Positions 35,101 through 49,006 of a stretch of DNA of 64,000 nt are shown piece by piece (the stretch's first letter is position 1; every line of letters starts with the position of its first letter). The stretch is from assembly GCA_905182995.1 (NCBI GenBank), contig CAJJDP010000141.1, forward strand, positions 178,696-242,695, read 5' to 3'. The notes beneath the pieces are model-generated. The model ran no database searches and was not told where the DNA came from. It saw nothing but the letters and a program-made list of their open reading frames with translations. The stretch is from Paramecium octaurelia (Eukaryota > Ciliophora > Oligohymenophorea > Peniculida > Parameciidae). A program made the position numbers and the translations under genes.

Positions 35101-38100
35101 TTTCAGAATCAAATTGAACAAAAATTGAGCAATCAATCCTTAGTCTGGCACATAGGCAACATCATTCTCGTCTACAAGGGTATAGCACTTTAATGTTCTA
35201 TCTTCATATTGGATTAATGGTTTTTGATTGTCATAGGTTTTTTCAAAAATTAATTCAATCTTTTCAATGTATGTCTAAATGAAATTGATTTTTATTGTTT
35301 GAATTGATTAGATGTCAAATAGATGTTGTAATGAATTATTTATCTTTGGATAAGAGTACCCATCCTTGAAATTTTAATAACCAGATTAAAAGGCCTCGAA
35401 TATGGTTTCGCCGGCAAGGATAGAATCTACATAGAACTCTGGATTTTAATTGAATTGATCATCAAAATTTAAGAACACATTTTTTAATTCCGTATTCTTC
35501 TTGAGGAATTTAATGAAGCTCTTCTGTCGCTATTGAGCTATTTGATTGGTTTCAAAGTGACAAGCCATATTGACAGTTGCAATCTCAATCTAATCAAGTT
35601 TAAACTTGTCTCCATTGATTCGGACAAACACGTTTTATCCCTACACTAAAGATTGTTGCTTCTTCAACTGATGCATGGCAGAAAAATCGAAATTGATTTA
35701 ATCCGGAAAGATGGGTGTCAATTAAGTCAGACTCAAATCGCTATAAGTGGACACCAAACCAACTCCAAAGAGATTATCAAGCATTTCCTACTTGGTGAAT
35801 TCGTCCTATTCGCATTGAATCTGACTCATAATAGTAGAGAATTTTGGTTCATTGCAAATTGAAATGTTGCCGTCTTGATCAGTGAAAAATACATTCAAAA
35901 TCGATGCGTTGAAGACAGGATCTGATGGCCAAATTGGTTGAAATAATACAATTGACATTAAGTCTTCAATTTGAACATATCTCAATTCTTTGGTTGATGC
36001 TGTACATCCAGAATATCTACTTTGTTTTCTAGTGATTTTCTCGTGTGTTAAGAGTTCGTCGTTCATGGAATCTATTTTATGAAATAAAAGGTGTCCTGGT
36101 TTAGAATTGTAAACCAATTACCCTGGTTCTAAATTGTTTCTCTGCTTCTCGCAGAAGATTAACATGCAAACATCTCCCAATTTACTATTATTTACATAAT
36201 AATTCTTGGAGATCTAAAATCCAAAATGATATGCAAGCTTTATATTGCTCTTTTGAGTGACAGGACATAGATTTTCTAAAATCTTAGATTTCTATTTAAG
36301 TTGCAACTATCTTGTATTCGATACAATTATGTTCATTAATGTTTGATTTTATCTCAATGCAGATAACAAACATGATAATCTAATATTAAACATTTCATCA
36401 AATCTCTCAGCTTTCAATTGCTTTTGTAAAAACCCATATAAGTCTTCTTTAAAATATTTGTTCAATTTTTATAAGATGTACCAAATTTACTCCATTTCTT
36501 TTAATCTAGTCTTGCTATTCTTACTCTGATTGATTTTGGAGATTTCACCTGAGAAGATTGAGGCTAGAGATTGATGATCAACTGACAACGTAATAGTTTT
36601 ATTGAGAGTCTTGCTTAATTGATTTGAATATTAGAGCAAGTGTCGATCGACATCCAATTTATTGAACAAGTATTAAATTAGTTATTCTGGATTGAATATT
36701 TAATTGTAGAAATCATATTCATTTATTATGCTATGGAAATATTCCTATGTAAATGGATCTTACTTAAATACACTTTTATTCCTCTACTAAATCTAAGGGG
36801 CTTGTTCAACTTATTGAATTTTTTACTATCTCTGACTGGCTATCACAATGTTCAATCTAATGATCAGGATGTGATTGTAAAGTAGATAAGTAGTATTTCC
36901 GAATTAGAAGATTTTGTCCAACCCATTTTATTGATCATTCTCCACAAACTAAACCCCTTGTTATTCATTGAATTCAACATAAACCCCTCTGATCACCTTT
37001 AACACTTACTATGCTTTTATCAAATTGTTGTAGAGTAATTAGTGCAAAATCATAATCAACGTATCCCAACTGAACACAAGTTCAATGATTGAATAGATGT
37101 TAATTATTTTATTTGAAGCTTATTACAGTTCAACCAATTTACTCACTATAACTTCTAAGAATGATATTGTATTTATTCTCCAGACCAATTTACTATTATC
37201 CTCACTTCTCCCCAGCAATTATTGCACTTTTTCAATAAATACAACCAATTTGGTAAGTATCATCTAAATATTATAGGTTGAAAACAATTAATCTTGAAAC
37301 ACAAAGTGTTAATTTTTAATATAAAATGGAAATTCCAACTTCCAATTTTGCTATTATTTCTATTCAATTAGAGAACTTAAAAATTCATTATATTTATAAA
37401 AATCTTAAATTATTATTGAAATTACAGCATCCCCATTATAATTAGCAACGAACTCCTCTTCTGATAATTTTACTAAATTAATTACTACTTGAGGTTGAAT
37501 GAAGTTATAGAACTCGGCAAATATTAGCTCTTTCTGATTTTTCTATTTCTTTTACTGTCTCACCTAATAGGTATTATCAGGCAGTAACTCAAACATAAAT
37601 TGAAAATCTTCCTTCATTATTTGCTGTTGATTCATATGTGATTGTCTCTGTATCTGGTTCCCCTATGACACACCCATCTGACTCTGACTCTAATGAATTA
37701 AAGATGGAGGTTGTCCCTGAGTTTGAAATAGTTGCATATCAGTTTATCGCACTTACTCATGCTAATGAGGAGCAAACACATCATCTATCTAATAAATGCC
37801 AACTTTTTCAAATTATTATTCCATAAGCTCCTTGAAGAACAAACACTTCTCAATCACATTCTCCTTTGCATTTGCAATGATCTCATTAAAGTCAACTGTA
37901 GTGATTGAACTGAAATCAAAACTCTTCCAATTCTCTTAGAATTCTTGATATTGAATTAATTCTATATCTATATTCATCTAATAATTCGCTATCTTTAATT
38001 GAGGGATAGCTTAAGCAATCTTCTCTTCAGATAAGTAAAATCCTTAATCCAATTATTGAAGTGGGATAAAGAAACCGACTTCCTCATATGTTATCTACTG

Positions 38101-41100
38101 GTCTCCAAAAACAATGAAGACATTTTTCTTAAAATTATTCATAGTAGTAATCTCCTCACTCAATCTATCGATAAATCCTTTGATGATTTGATTAATTTAT
38201 TAGATACATATTATACCTCTTAAGATAGCTAATTCCTTGGAATTCTCCTTCTCTAAAATTTATTCAAAATACGAAACTTCTTTAAATTGATAATCTTTAT
38301 TTAATTGCTAAAACAAGAAAGTCTTACTGTTCTCAGTAAGATATGGCTTTTTCTATTAGATTTTGCATTCCTGCTTTACAAGAATCAAATATAATTCCAC
38401 AATAACTTTTAACTATTATGATTAAGTAACCCATTCTTAATACTCGTCCTTTTGAATGCACATCAATAAATAAAAGGCATAAAGAATACTTTTTTGTATC
38501 TATTTTGTTTTACCATCTTCAACTGGTTAATCAACTCCTTCCCTTCCTTAAATTTCATCAGCCATCTTATCTGCAATTTCATCAGCAATTTTATCAGCCA
38601 CTTTATCAGCCATCTCATCAGCCATCTTATCAGCAATTTTATCAGCAATTTCATCAGCCATCTCATCAGCCATCTTATCAGCAATTTCATCAGCAATTTC
38701 AATATGCTTATCCTCCATATTATCTTCGTTCTACTCCACTTATTAAGAAATTTACTCCTGCTTGTTGTTCTCACTTTAGTTTTAACTTTTCTATTCATTC
38801 TGAATTTGATTTTCTACCTTCTTCTTTTTACTTTTCTTTTATTTTTGACTTCTTATTTGCTCTTATTATTATTCTTGCTCTATGTATGCCTAATATTGTG
38901 ATTCTACATACTCAAATAATTCAGGAGTTTGATATAAAGCTTGATTCAGAATAATAACTAAGGAAATGGTTAGAACCTCTGGGTTAGTATGTATAAGGAA
39001 TATCTTAGGATTTATAGTAGCAATTTCATTAAAAATTGGATGTTAATATATGAGATGTTCTTGACATTGTTCAAGAAGAATCTGATATTCATCCTGTTCC
39101 ATTTAATAAGATCCATCAGGTTGTTTGTATTCCAATAAGAACTATTTGAGAAGAATAGGATTATAATGATATATATCGACAACCTACCATTTATCCAGAG
39201 CCATTTATAGAGTCAAAGCCTTGCTGCTCAACTTGTAAAAACAACCCAAATTTAATACAAAATTGATACAAGCTTTTTCATATTAAATTAGTGATAATAT
39301 TTATTAATTTCGATTGGATTTCATTATTTATTGATTACTCTTCTCTGATTCATTTTAATAGTAAAGAGACTACGAGTCAATTTTCTATTCTACGCAAGCT
39401 AGAGGAAGATATTTTTAGTACAATTCAATAAATTTAGAATAAGGAGTGTTGTTATTTTAAGATTTGTTTTATACGAAGTAATTGATATCGTAATGTTGAA
39501 TGAAATCTAAATGTCTCATAGTTATGACATCCTCACAATAATTCAGAATAAAATAGTTTTTCCTCATTAAGGCTAGACCTAAGATGTCTTAGTTGTTATC
39601 TCCTCCAACAACAACTAGTAATTCCTCTTTTAAAATTTGAAGAGCCTTTTATTGCCCATGTATTTGAATCATGAATGGTAAATAGATGTCTTCAAATAAT
39701 TTCTGTCTTCTCATGAGCATTAAGTGATATAAAATGGGTTGATTATCAATTTAGAAAATTCTATTGGTTTATTTGACCTAGTCTTTAATGTATTTATTGA
39801 AGAACTTTATCACAAGATTGTCAGTGAAATTGCCTGAAATAATCAATTAAAAGAGATTCTATTCCAATACAAGTTTATTTGGTTGTTGATGGAGTTGTAT
39901 AGTGAAAAGAATAGTTTCCATATTTCCACTAATCAGAGCGAGAACCAAGTTTTCGTAACTAAATTATGGTTTCTATAGGATGTGATTATGTTTGCCAAAA
40001 ATCAAATACACTTAATCTGGTGTTAAATTTTTTAAGTTNTATGCTTATCCTCCATATTATCTTCGTTCTACTCCACTTATTAAGAAATTTACTCCTGCTT
40101 GTTGTTCTCACTTTAGTTTTAACTTTTCTATTCATTCTGAATTTGATTTTCTACCTTCTTCTTTTTACTTTTCTTTTATTTTTGACTTCTTATTTGCTCT
40201 TATTATTATTCTTGCTCTATGTATGCCTAATATTGTGATTCTACATACTCAAATAATTCAGGAGTTTGATATAAAGCTTGATTCAGAATAATAACTAAGG
40301 AAATGGTTAGAACCTCTGGGTTAGTATGTATAAGGAATATCTTAGGATTTATAGTAGCAATTTCATTAAAAATTGGATGTTAATATATGAGATGTTCTTG
40401 ACATTGTTCAAGAAGAATCTGATATTCATCCTGTTCCATTTAATAAGATCCATCAGGTTGTTTGTATTCCAATAAGAACTATTTGAGAAGAATAGGATTA
40501 TAATGATATATATCGACAACCTACCATTTATCCAGAGCCATTTATAGAGTCAAAGCCTTGCTGCTCAACTTGTAAAAACAACCCAAATTTAATACAAAAT
40601 TGATACAAGCTTTTTCATATTAAATTAGTGATAATATTTATTAATTTCGATTGGATTTCATTATTTATTGATTACTCTTCTCTGATTCATTTTAATAGTA
40701 AAGAGACTACGAGTCAATTTTCTATTCTACGCAAGCTAGAGGAAGATATTTTTAGTACAATTCAATAAATTTAGAATAAGGAGTGTTGTTATTTTAAGAT
40801 TTGTTTTATACGAAGTAATTGATATCGTAATGTTGAATGAAATCTAAATGTCTCATAGTTATGACATCCTCACAATAATTCAGAATAAAATAGTTTTTCC
40901 TCATTAAGGCTAGACCTAAGATGTCTTAGTTGTTATCTCCTCCAACAACAACTAGTAATTCCTCTTTTAAAATTTGAAGAGCCTTTTATTGCCCATGTAT
41001 TTGAATCATGAATGGTAAATAGATGTCTTCAAATAATTTCTGTCTTCTCATGAGCATTAAGTGATATAAAATGGGTTGATTATCAATTTAGAAAATTCTA

Positions 41101-44100
41101 TTGGTTTATTTGACCTAGTCTTTAATGTATTTATTGAAGAACTTTATCACAAGATTGTCAGTGAAATTGCCTGAAATAATCAATTAAAAGAGATTCTATT
41201 CCAATACAAGTTTATTTGGTTGTTGATGGAGTTGTATAGTGAAAAGAATAGTTTCCATATTTCCACTAATCAGAGCGAGAACCAAGTTTTCGTAACTAAA
41301 TTATGGTTTCTATAGGATGTGATTATGTTTGCCAAAAATCAAATACACTTAATCTGGTGTTAAATTTTTTAAGTTTGCCCCAACTCCACTTATAAATCGA
41401 GAGTAGAATTGCATTCTCTTCTCGAACTTCTTACAGGAGACATCGTATTGTGAGGCTGGCAAAAGGTTCACTTCATTTTTAGCATAAAACTAAGTAGCCT
41501 TATTGAATTTGAATTTCAATAATCCCTTATATTTCTTTTTCATTATTGGTACCAATTTGATATTCTGATATTTTATAGTCATTATGATGTAATCCAAATC
41601 GTCATTGCTTGGATCATATTTCTGATCTTCACATATAAATTGAGATACAAACAACTCCAGCATCTGAGGACGTATATTTCTAAAGTTACTTTTCACATAT
41701 TTGTTAAGAGAGGTTGTACAATTTGCTTTCAGCAATTCGATATATTCCTTGGATTTATGCTTTAAGAATTTAGGTCCTGCCTATTTTAATAAAATGTGGT
41801 TGACCAATATTTCCACCAATTACTCTTTTTACTGAACCTACTATTTACTTGGATATCTGAGAGCGTACATTCTTTCATAAAATGGAGATTTTTAAATCAA
41901 ACTTTTCTAATTAGCCCATTTTTAAACTAACTCAAAACATTTGTCATAGTTTTATGATTGTGAATTCTAACTAGATTGAAATAAACACGAGTAATTTTAA
42001 TTTTATTTTGAATAAGCTTAATTTTATGCATAAAGTAATTAATATTCTTATTTCTAAATGAATTCAATCTTTTTGACTGGATGATTAATTCTTTTCTTTG
42101 ATTACTCAAATTGTTGCTGTGCTCTATTTATAAAGGATTACATTAAATCCTTTTATTTTAATTGTTTCCTCTCCAAAGTGTATGAGTGATTTGAACTGAA
42201 AAAGTAGTATCTTTCCACCTCATTCAATTTTTTAAATTCAGCATGTAAAAACTCTACCTAATGATCCTTCAATGATTCATTATAAGGTTAAATATTAGCT
42301 TCTATTAATAGAGTAGCAATCAGTTCGCAAAAACTGTCTTTTTCTTGGATCTACTCAAATGGACCGATTAATTGACTCAACATTTCTACTTTCTCATGTA
42401 AACCATTTCTTAAACATAACAAAAAGTCACTTTATAGTTTTACTTTTTCAAATTTGTTTTATTTTACATATTTTTGGTATTGTTGTATATTGAGCACCAA
42501 ACAAGGATTATGTCGAAGAGCTAAATTATAATTATTGTATTCAGAATCAACACTAAACTAATTTCCCAACAAAAAGTTCATTTTATTTGAGTTTTTCTCC
42601 GGATCCTTGTCCAAAATTCCCAATAGGCGATTTAATGAATCTTAATCTCTATTCTAATAAGCCTTCATATAAAAATATTGAATGAATTGTATTCGATCTT
42701 TCAATTCTTACTTTTTAAGGCCTTCCTATAGAATATCAATAGCCTTAGATGGATTCTAACTGAAACGCAATAACAACAATGCTCTCATCACAATTTTAGA
42801 TTCTTCTGCTTTATTCAAGAGCTAAACTCTCTTTATCATGGGAAATATCATCTCCTAATCTTTCTAACATACTTTGATCAATAAGTTTTTCAGATTCACA
42901 AATATATCCAGGGGTATATCATTCAATAACGCAGACTTCACTTCCCTATCCCCACAAGAATTCATTACCTATATAATTTCAAACAATTTCAGATCTTAAA
43001 AGTTTAACTTAAGATTCTGGTAGGATTTAAGATTTATGACAGAGTAAAGATGGCAAGTTTTTAGTAAACTTAATTTCCTTCTACTTTCATCTTCAGTGTA
43101 ATCTAAATTTGCAAAAAGCTATAACAAAGCGTCATTGAATTTTTCGATTTCCTCTTTGTTTTTCTTAGGATTCCAATCCAAAGGGAAAAAGTTCTAAGCC
43201 AAAATAGATGCCAAAACCATTCTAGAAGTCTCTGTAATCTTTAAGATTACATTTAAATTCTGAAATGATTTATTTTAAACAACATCTTTTAATGATAATT
43301 CGTAAATTACCCATTCAAATATTAAGGGTTAAGGATATATTTAAGTTAAATCGTCGTAACATTCCTTTATGGTGATCAAGGATGCCAAAAAAGATTTTTT
43401 ATTCTATTTAGTATACAAGATAGCCTTCTCTTTGTAATTCTTTGGAACTGGGTATTCTTTTAGAGGAACCATGAAATTTACTTACATACCACCCATCTCC
43501 CAATTATAGATGTTTTCAAGATGATCTTCTTTCATTTTAAAGATTGTACAAGTTATGCTCCTTAAATAGTCTTGATCATCTACGACATCTAGAATAAAGT
43601 TGAAGTCGGATTTTATGTTTTTTGCATTAAAGAAGAGTGAGGAGGTCCAATGTTGAGAATTAACACTCACATCAAAATAATCATCCAAAAGATGCAAACC
43701 TTTGGGGAACTTGCGAAAATTATCATTGAACTCTAGTTTACTTAGAGTTTAGACGTTCTATTCCTAATTACAATCACACAGTTTATCAAACAAATTATCC
43801 TTCTTTATCTAATACTCAAAACAATTTATCTTCAAGAATTGAAGGAATTCCTTAAAAGTATAAGTGGGACCATCCTGAATATCAACCGCCTTCAAAACTA
43901 AAAACACTTTTATCTAATTGATGACTAGTTTATCTCTTTTAATCCTTTTGATCTACTTTTTGATAGGTTAATCAGGTTTATTCTAATTATTTCTATTTTT
44001 TGTTTTTCCGCTTTTGTTAGTTGTTTACTTATGGGTCACCTGATTTGAAGGCTAAAGAAGGATTTTCTCTTCTAATTTATGGATAATATGGTAATAAATC

Positions 44101-46522
44101 TTATCATTAATCACCTATTTGCAAGGTTCTTCAAACTTTTGCTTTATGACCCTACCTTGATGTTCTGGAAGAGAGGGATTTTCTTATTAGAAATTAGCAA
44201 CAAAAGTGATATTTTTATAAATTTGATTTATAAATTCATCATCTACTAATAATAGTTTGTTATTAAGATAGAGTTTACGAAGTATTTAAAATCCAACCAA
44301 TTCATTTTTCTAAAATTCTAACCTGTTAACTTTATAACATGATTCAAATGCTTTCTCATTCAAATCTACAAGTTGCGTATAAATACAATCAAAGTAATAT
44401 AATTGCTATTTCGATCTACCATCTTGAAACCCATAAATGGAGTTATTCAATTTAGATTTTGCATCGAAATACCCATGCAAAGGAGTCTTCAACAATTAAG
44501 GATTTGAGCTAATTGCTTATTTGATATACTCAATAATGGAGGTTAGCTGGGATCGATCTGATGCAAACTTAACTATTTAGATTAATTTCGATATGAATTA
44601 TGATTGCATATTGATTTCATTATTATTATTGTCAATTTATTGGTTTTAGTAATAGGGTTTTATTAACTCAACTTACTTATGAACCAAATCAACTTAATCG
44701 AATTAAATCAGTTAAATTAATAACGGTCTCACGATGCCACTAAATTCGTATGGATAATGTGTTGAATGCACATCAAAATTAGTAATCCAACTTAAATTGA
44801 TTTTGAACTTATGCTTTATCAACTATTTCGCAACTTAAATGTACTAATAATAAATCTTATCATATTATTAATAGTTTTATTCTTCATAGTTTTGAATTCT
44901 CAATCTTTTGGGTGTTTTATTATTTTGCATTGAGTGATAGTACAATGTAGAGGGGTTGATCCTTTGTTTTTTCCAATCTTTTTTATTTCGGTCAAACGCA
45001 GATTTTAGAACATCACAATAAATTTGATAAAAATCAAACTCTTTTTACACATGCTAGCTTAAAAATGTTATGAAAAACTCTTGAGGGTCCTTCCAATAAT
45101 CCAAATAAGCGACTAAGGGAATTTACTCATTATAGGGTTAGACCAATAAATCTTTTAACAAATCTTGATATTAATTTAAGCTATCAATGAGGGATTTGAT
45201 TTCATCAATAGATCTTTTAGAATTATTAAGGCATAAACAATGTATTAAGTTTTTTCCATTTCTTTAATAAAAATGCAATGCCTTTTCTAAAGTATCTGGA
45301 TATAAGGTTATATATTCATTGATGACACTAATGGGTGCATTTTAGAATAGCATCATCATTGGAGTCACTTATGCAACATTGGGCATCAAATAATAATCAT
45401 TAGAATATTGCATAAACATATCCCATTTATTTTAGAGTGCAATTTAATGAAAGATGTTAAATTACAATTCCTCCAAAATAGCCTTGTCGACAATTCTGAC
45501 TGTATTTAGTCCCAATGGTATACATTTAGGAACAATCAAGTGTTAAAATCTGTAATACTTTTTGGCCTCTCGATACGATTTCATAAAATCATAATAATCA
45601 ATTTCGCTCTTTTTAAAGAGCTTGCTAATCAATCCAAACAGTTTCAATTAATCTTAATTCTTGAGATCTACATAGGTATCAATATTAGTAAATTTCATTT
45701 GCTTTAAAATGCACTCTACTTCTTTGGAGTGAAATATTGATTAAATGAATTATATGGACAATTGCAGTTATTCCTTACTGCTAAAAAAAGGCTTCAATTT
45801 GTTAAACAATCGATGAGCAGTCGCTTCTAATATGAATTCATCTGGCAACGAGTGATTGAGTAGAACATGTTGGATGATTTCGTAATCATTGATGTAAATT
45901 AGGACCAATTCAATTAAGTAATAATTTTGTTGGTTCTTTAAAGATAGGACATCTATCAGTGTCTTGTTATATTTTTGGCAAATTTCCTGAAGGATATTAA
46001 AAATTGACTTACATTCAATGAAGCTAAATTTAATTGTTTATTGTGAATTAATATTTCCACTTCCTGAACTATATTCATTTATTCCTCGTTGTATTCATAA
46101 TACTATAACTTTAATCTTCTCCTTTGCTCTATTACGAACTGCCTAACTTCTAATTAATTAACAATTATTATACTTGGCTTTGAATTGCCCTTTACCGCTT
46201 TTTCATTATCTTATTACTCCACCTCATTTTGATTATCTAATTGTTACTCTTTTATTAGATCATCACTAGCATCAACACCCTCCATTTCAAACTAGTTTTG
46301 CTTCATATCTCGAGGTTTCATAATCACGCCGATTCTACCCTATTTCTGATTATCAATCAAGATAACTTGATCATCTTCATCATGTTGATTTTATTGCATT
46401 TGCAGTTATTATTTATGATCTCCCTTGCTTCCATATGTTTACTCCGTCTGATTTTTCCACTGATCTGGCTTGTGATTTGAAGGCAAGGAAATTTAATTTG
46501 CAGCACTGGCACAACAACCCAT
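32135..46522 (-). CDS. Giant HECT E3 ubiquitin ligase with filamin-like domain
   Basis: Read from ATG at 46522 to TGA at 32135-32137. One copy of the duplicated block (38703-40038 or 40040-41375) must be dropped; the gene is then about 13 kb and about 4300 aa. The N-terminus MGCCASAANQ suggests myristoylation and palmitoylation. The long middle part is helical solenoid with ankyrin-like stretches and a tetrapeptide repeat. Before the C-terminus is a filamin-type Ig domain (LTWTPIFKGVYKLYIDDVRI). The HECT domain ends the protein: DEPGIDAGGLRREFYDM, FGKLIANAIANGYLIGI, and the catalytic cysteine in LPLAHTCFKSIEVPLYP. Introns fixed: 32944-32966 and 32549-32574, both ending TAG. Filamin plus HECT is the layout of AREL1. 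It ubiquitinates unknown targets, probably at a membrane. Middle introns were not all traced, so a split into two genes is not fully excluded. Confidence 0.85.
38551..38694 (+). repeat. 12-bp tandem repeat, 12 copies, inside HECT gene
   Basis: Twelve full 12-bp units of the AATTTCATCAGC / CATCTTATCAGC type. On the coding (minus) strand they give a tetrapeptide repeat of Glu or Lys, Ile or Met, Ala, Asp (for example EIADKMADEMADEIADK). Units differ at few positions, so expansion looks recent. The assembly join problem begins 8 bp further on. Confidence 0.92.
38703..40038. repeat. Duplicated block A, copy 1 (assembly overlap)
   Basis: Appears identical to 40040-41375 and is separated from it by one N at 40039. 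It carries coding sequence of the HECT gene. The pattern of exact copy, single N, exact copy indicates unmerged contig ends rather than biology. Confidence 0.93.
40040..41375. repeat. Duplicated block A, copy 2 (assembly overlap)
   Basis: Second copy of the 1336-bp block, offset 1337. Its right flank continues into the N-terminal half of the HECT gene; reading on the minus strand, 40040 should be followed by 38702. Confidence 0.93.
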
Positions 46523-47948
46523 GATTGTAGTAAATTATAATATTTAATATAATTTATTATTAAGATTGCCAAATAATTATCAACTAATTCTGGTTATTTC
46601 TGGGAGGTCTAAATGTTTTGCATAAGTCAAAGTTTCAAGACCCCTCCTCCTATACTACAAACACTTATCATATTATTCTAATGATTACCATATATCACTT
46701 AAATCTAGTTAAAATGGAATGGTACCAATTAAAGCTATCTCTTTATTGTATAAATGTCAAGGTGCAATATTCAGTCTGATTAATTTTTTATAATAGCAAA
46801 ATACTAGCAAAATAATAGAAATACTAAATTTCTACTAATTCTATCAGTCATTTTTGTTGGACTATTCCAATTTGTTTGTAGTTTATCTGCTAAAATTAAC
46901 ACTTTCTATGCTTATCTTTCATCTTAACTGGATAGCAAAATGATGAAGTTTGTTTAAATAATATAATTTCTATAATATAGATAAAATGCTTAAAAAAAAG
47001 TCCAAATTCTAAACCCTTTGATTCTTATCGAATGTTCAATTAGATGACTAAATAAAAAAATAGGATTCCAAAGATACAGCATGTAAGAGTTGTGTGTTTT
47101 GTGATCTAAAGGATCAAGTTTTAGTTAAATCTAATTGAGTCTTGAGTCTGTTTTCTCTTGAGAATCTTTATAATAGACGTCAGATCAGCACCATCTTTTT
47201 CTCTACTTTGCTTCTTAATAAGACTTTTATAATGATCTCATAACTCTTACTTTATATTAATATTTTCATCAAATTAAAATTTATGTAATCAAATTTAGAA
47301 ATTAGATCAAAAGTTTTTGATCTTAAGGTTTCTAGAAGAAAAGAATAAAATCTTTAGTATTCTTAATGAAGGAAGAGTTTGAGAGTTATATTAAAAGGCT
47401 AAATAAAAATTGCTTCAATAATTTACATAATTATTTTGATGCTAAAAATGTAAAAAGTATGGGCTTACCAATATTCTTTAAAAATCTAATATATGCATAA
47501 TTAACTACATAAGCTGATATCTAGTTATGAGTATGTTATTGAAATATAGAACTTACTTTATATATGTATTCGATTCTAACACATTTATCATAAAAAATAT
47601 CTAAAAAAAATTTTTAATATTATGATAACTATTGTTATAAATTAAAAAATATTATTAAACTTAACAACTTTAATTTGCAAAATTTTATGCTCAGAAACGT
47701 AAGAAATAAAGAAATTTAATCAGTGTAAGTGCTTATGGCCTATTGAATCCAAAATAATGTATTTTAATCTTCTTTGAGTTTACAGTATAAGGCATTTGAG
47801 TTTTTCGTGGATCTTGTGGGATTCTGCAAATATGGAACGTTTGAGATTGTATACTGTTGTTCTCCGAAATAATATTTTTAAAATTTTGTCTTTATAATAT
47901 AATTGAAATACTTGGAACTTTAATTCATTTATATAAGAAAATAAATCT
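46523..47948. other. Intergenic, about 1.4 kb, possible remnant
   Basis: Upstream of both the HECT gene (minus) and the next gene (plus), so it holds divergent promoters. Around 46985-47150 the plus strand has a coding-like piece with a Cys cluster (DTACKSCVFCDLKDQVLV), but no start, no matching frame beyond, and TGA soon after. It may be a gene relic. The rest is AT-rich without signal. Confidence 0.4.
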
Positions 47949-48788
47949 ATGTTTTCAGAAGCAACCAAGGAAGCAAAATAAGATTAATTGGTTCCTCAAT
48001 TAAATCAGACTCCCAGTAGTACATTCTTTGTATATAATTGTTACATACCTGTCGTCTAAGATTTTATGAATCAGCCTCCCACATTGCAGGTTCGAAATTC
48101 AAGTAAGTTTTTCTTAAGCATTCTAGGTGAGTCTTTCCCGTAGATATTGAAATAAACAGACAGTTTACAAATGGGACATCTCGGGGCAGGGATGTCAATT
48201 CCAAGTTTTTAATTTGGAGCATCCACTCCTTTTATTAATGCTGAGGATGTTATGAGAAATGTTCAGCCGCAAACCACTTAGAATCATTTCGCATCATTCA
48301 TTTTAAATGAGCAACTCAAACCGTAGAATCAGCCTCAAAAAAATAGAATTATTGAGGGAACACAAATTATGTGTGACATTGAAATTGTACTCATTTCTCG
48401 TTATTTCGATATGAAGGCTACTGTAATTGATATGTGCGATTAAATTAGGTATTTTGCTCTCCTAACAACAAATACAATCTGAAGGAGGACACCTCCATTT
48501 CAAATTCCGAGTGGCTAAAAGATCGAATGTCCTACAGATACAAGAAACCTGTATAATTATATATCAATAATTTAGATCAAGGAATCTTTCTGCGATATGA
48601 TTGAGGTCATACAAAAGGAGGGCGAGGCCAACATGAAGGGAATCATACAACCGATTAAATTCTTATAAAATGGTTTCGATTCCATAGAACGGCAAGTGCC
48701 CAAAAGTGTGAAAGTAGAAAAGCCCTTCTCCCTTTTCATTTTAGAAATACAACAACTCATTTCTTCATTTCTATTTAATACCTATTGA
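47949..48788 (+). CDS. Uncharacterised 259-aa protein
   Basis: Two introns: 48103-48126 (24 nt, TAG end) and an inferred 36-nt intron from about 48449 (AAG end), which removes an in-frame TGA; both together leave exactly 260 codons. The N-terminal half is Pro/Gln-rich and probably disordered (LVPQLNQTPSSTFF, MGHLGAGMSIPSFQFGASTP). The C-terminal half is folded-looking (QIMCDIEIVLISRYFDMKAT, FCDMIEVIQKEGEANMKGII). No signal, membrane segment or domain recognised. The second intron is longer than others here, so the model in the middle is less certain. Confidence 0.6.
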
Positions 48789-49006
48789 CAAAATTGAACT
48801 GAATGTTGTTTAAATGTTTATATGTTCCTTATTTCAACGATTTTCCATAAATTATTTAATCATAATGCATCGATAGTGTTTCACCATTCCATATTATCCA
48901 AAATCACTTATTAATTATAAAATTTATATTTATAACAACTCATAAAAGCAACTGCCATATGTAAATTTAAAATTATAATATTATTGTAATTATATATAAT
49001 CTCTAT

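Noticed and set aside
38494-38954. Plus-strand frames with repeated hydrophobic or Gln/His/Pro tracts
   Set aside because: They are antisense readings of the 12-bp tandem repeat and flanking HECT coding sequence; the minus frame is continuous with the rest of the ligase.
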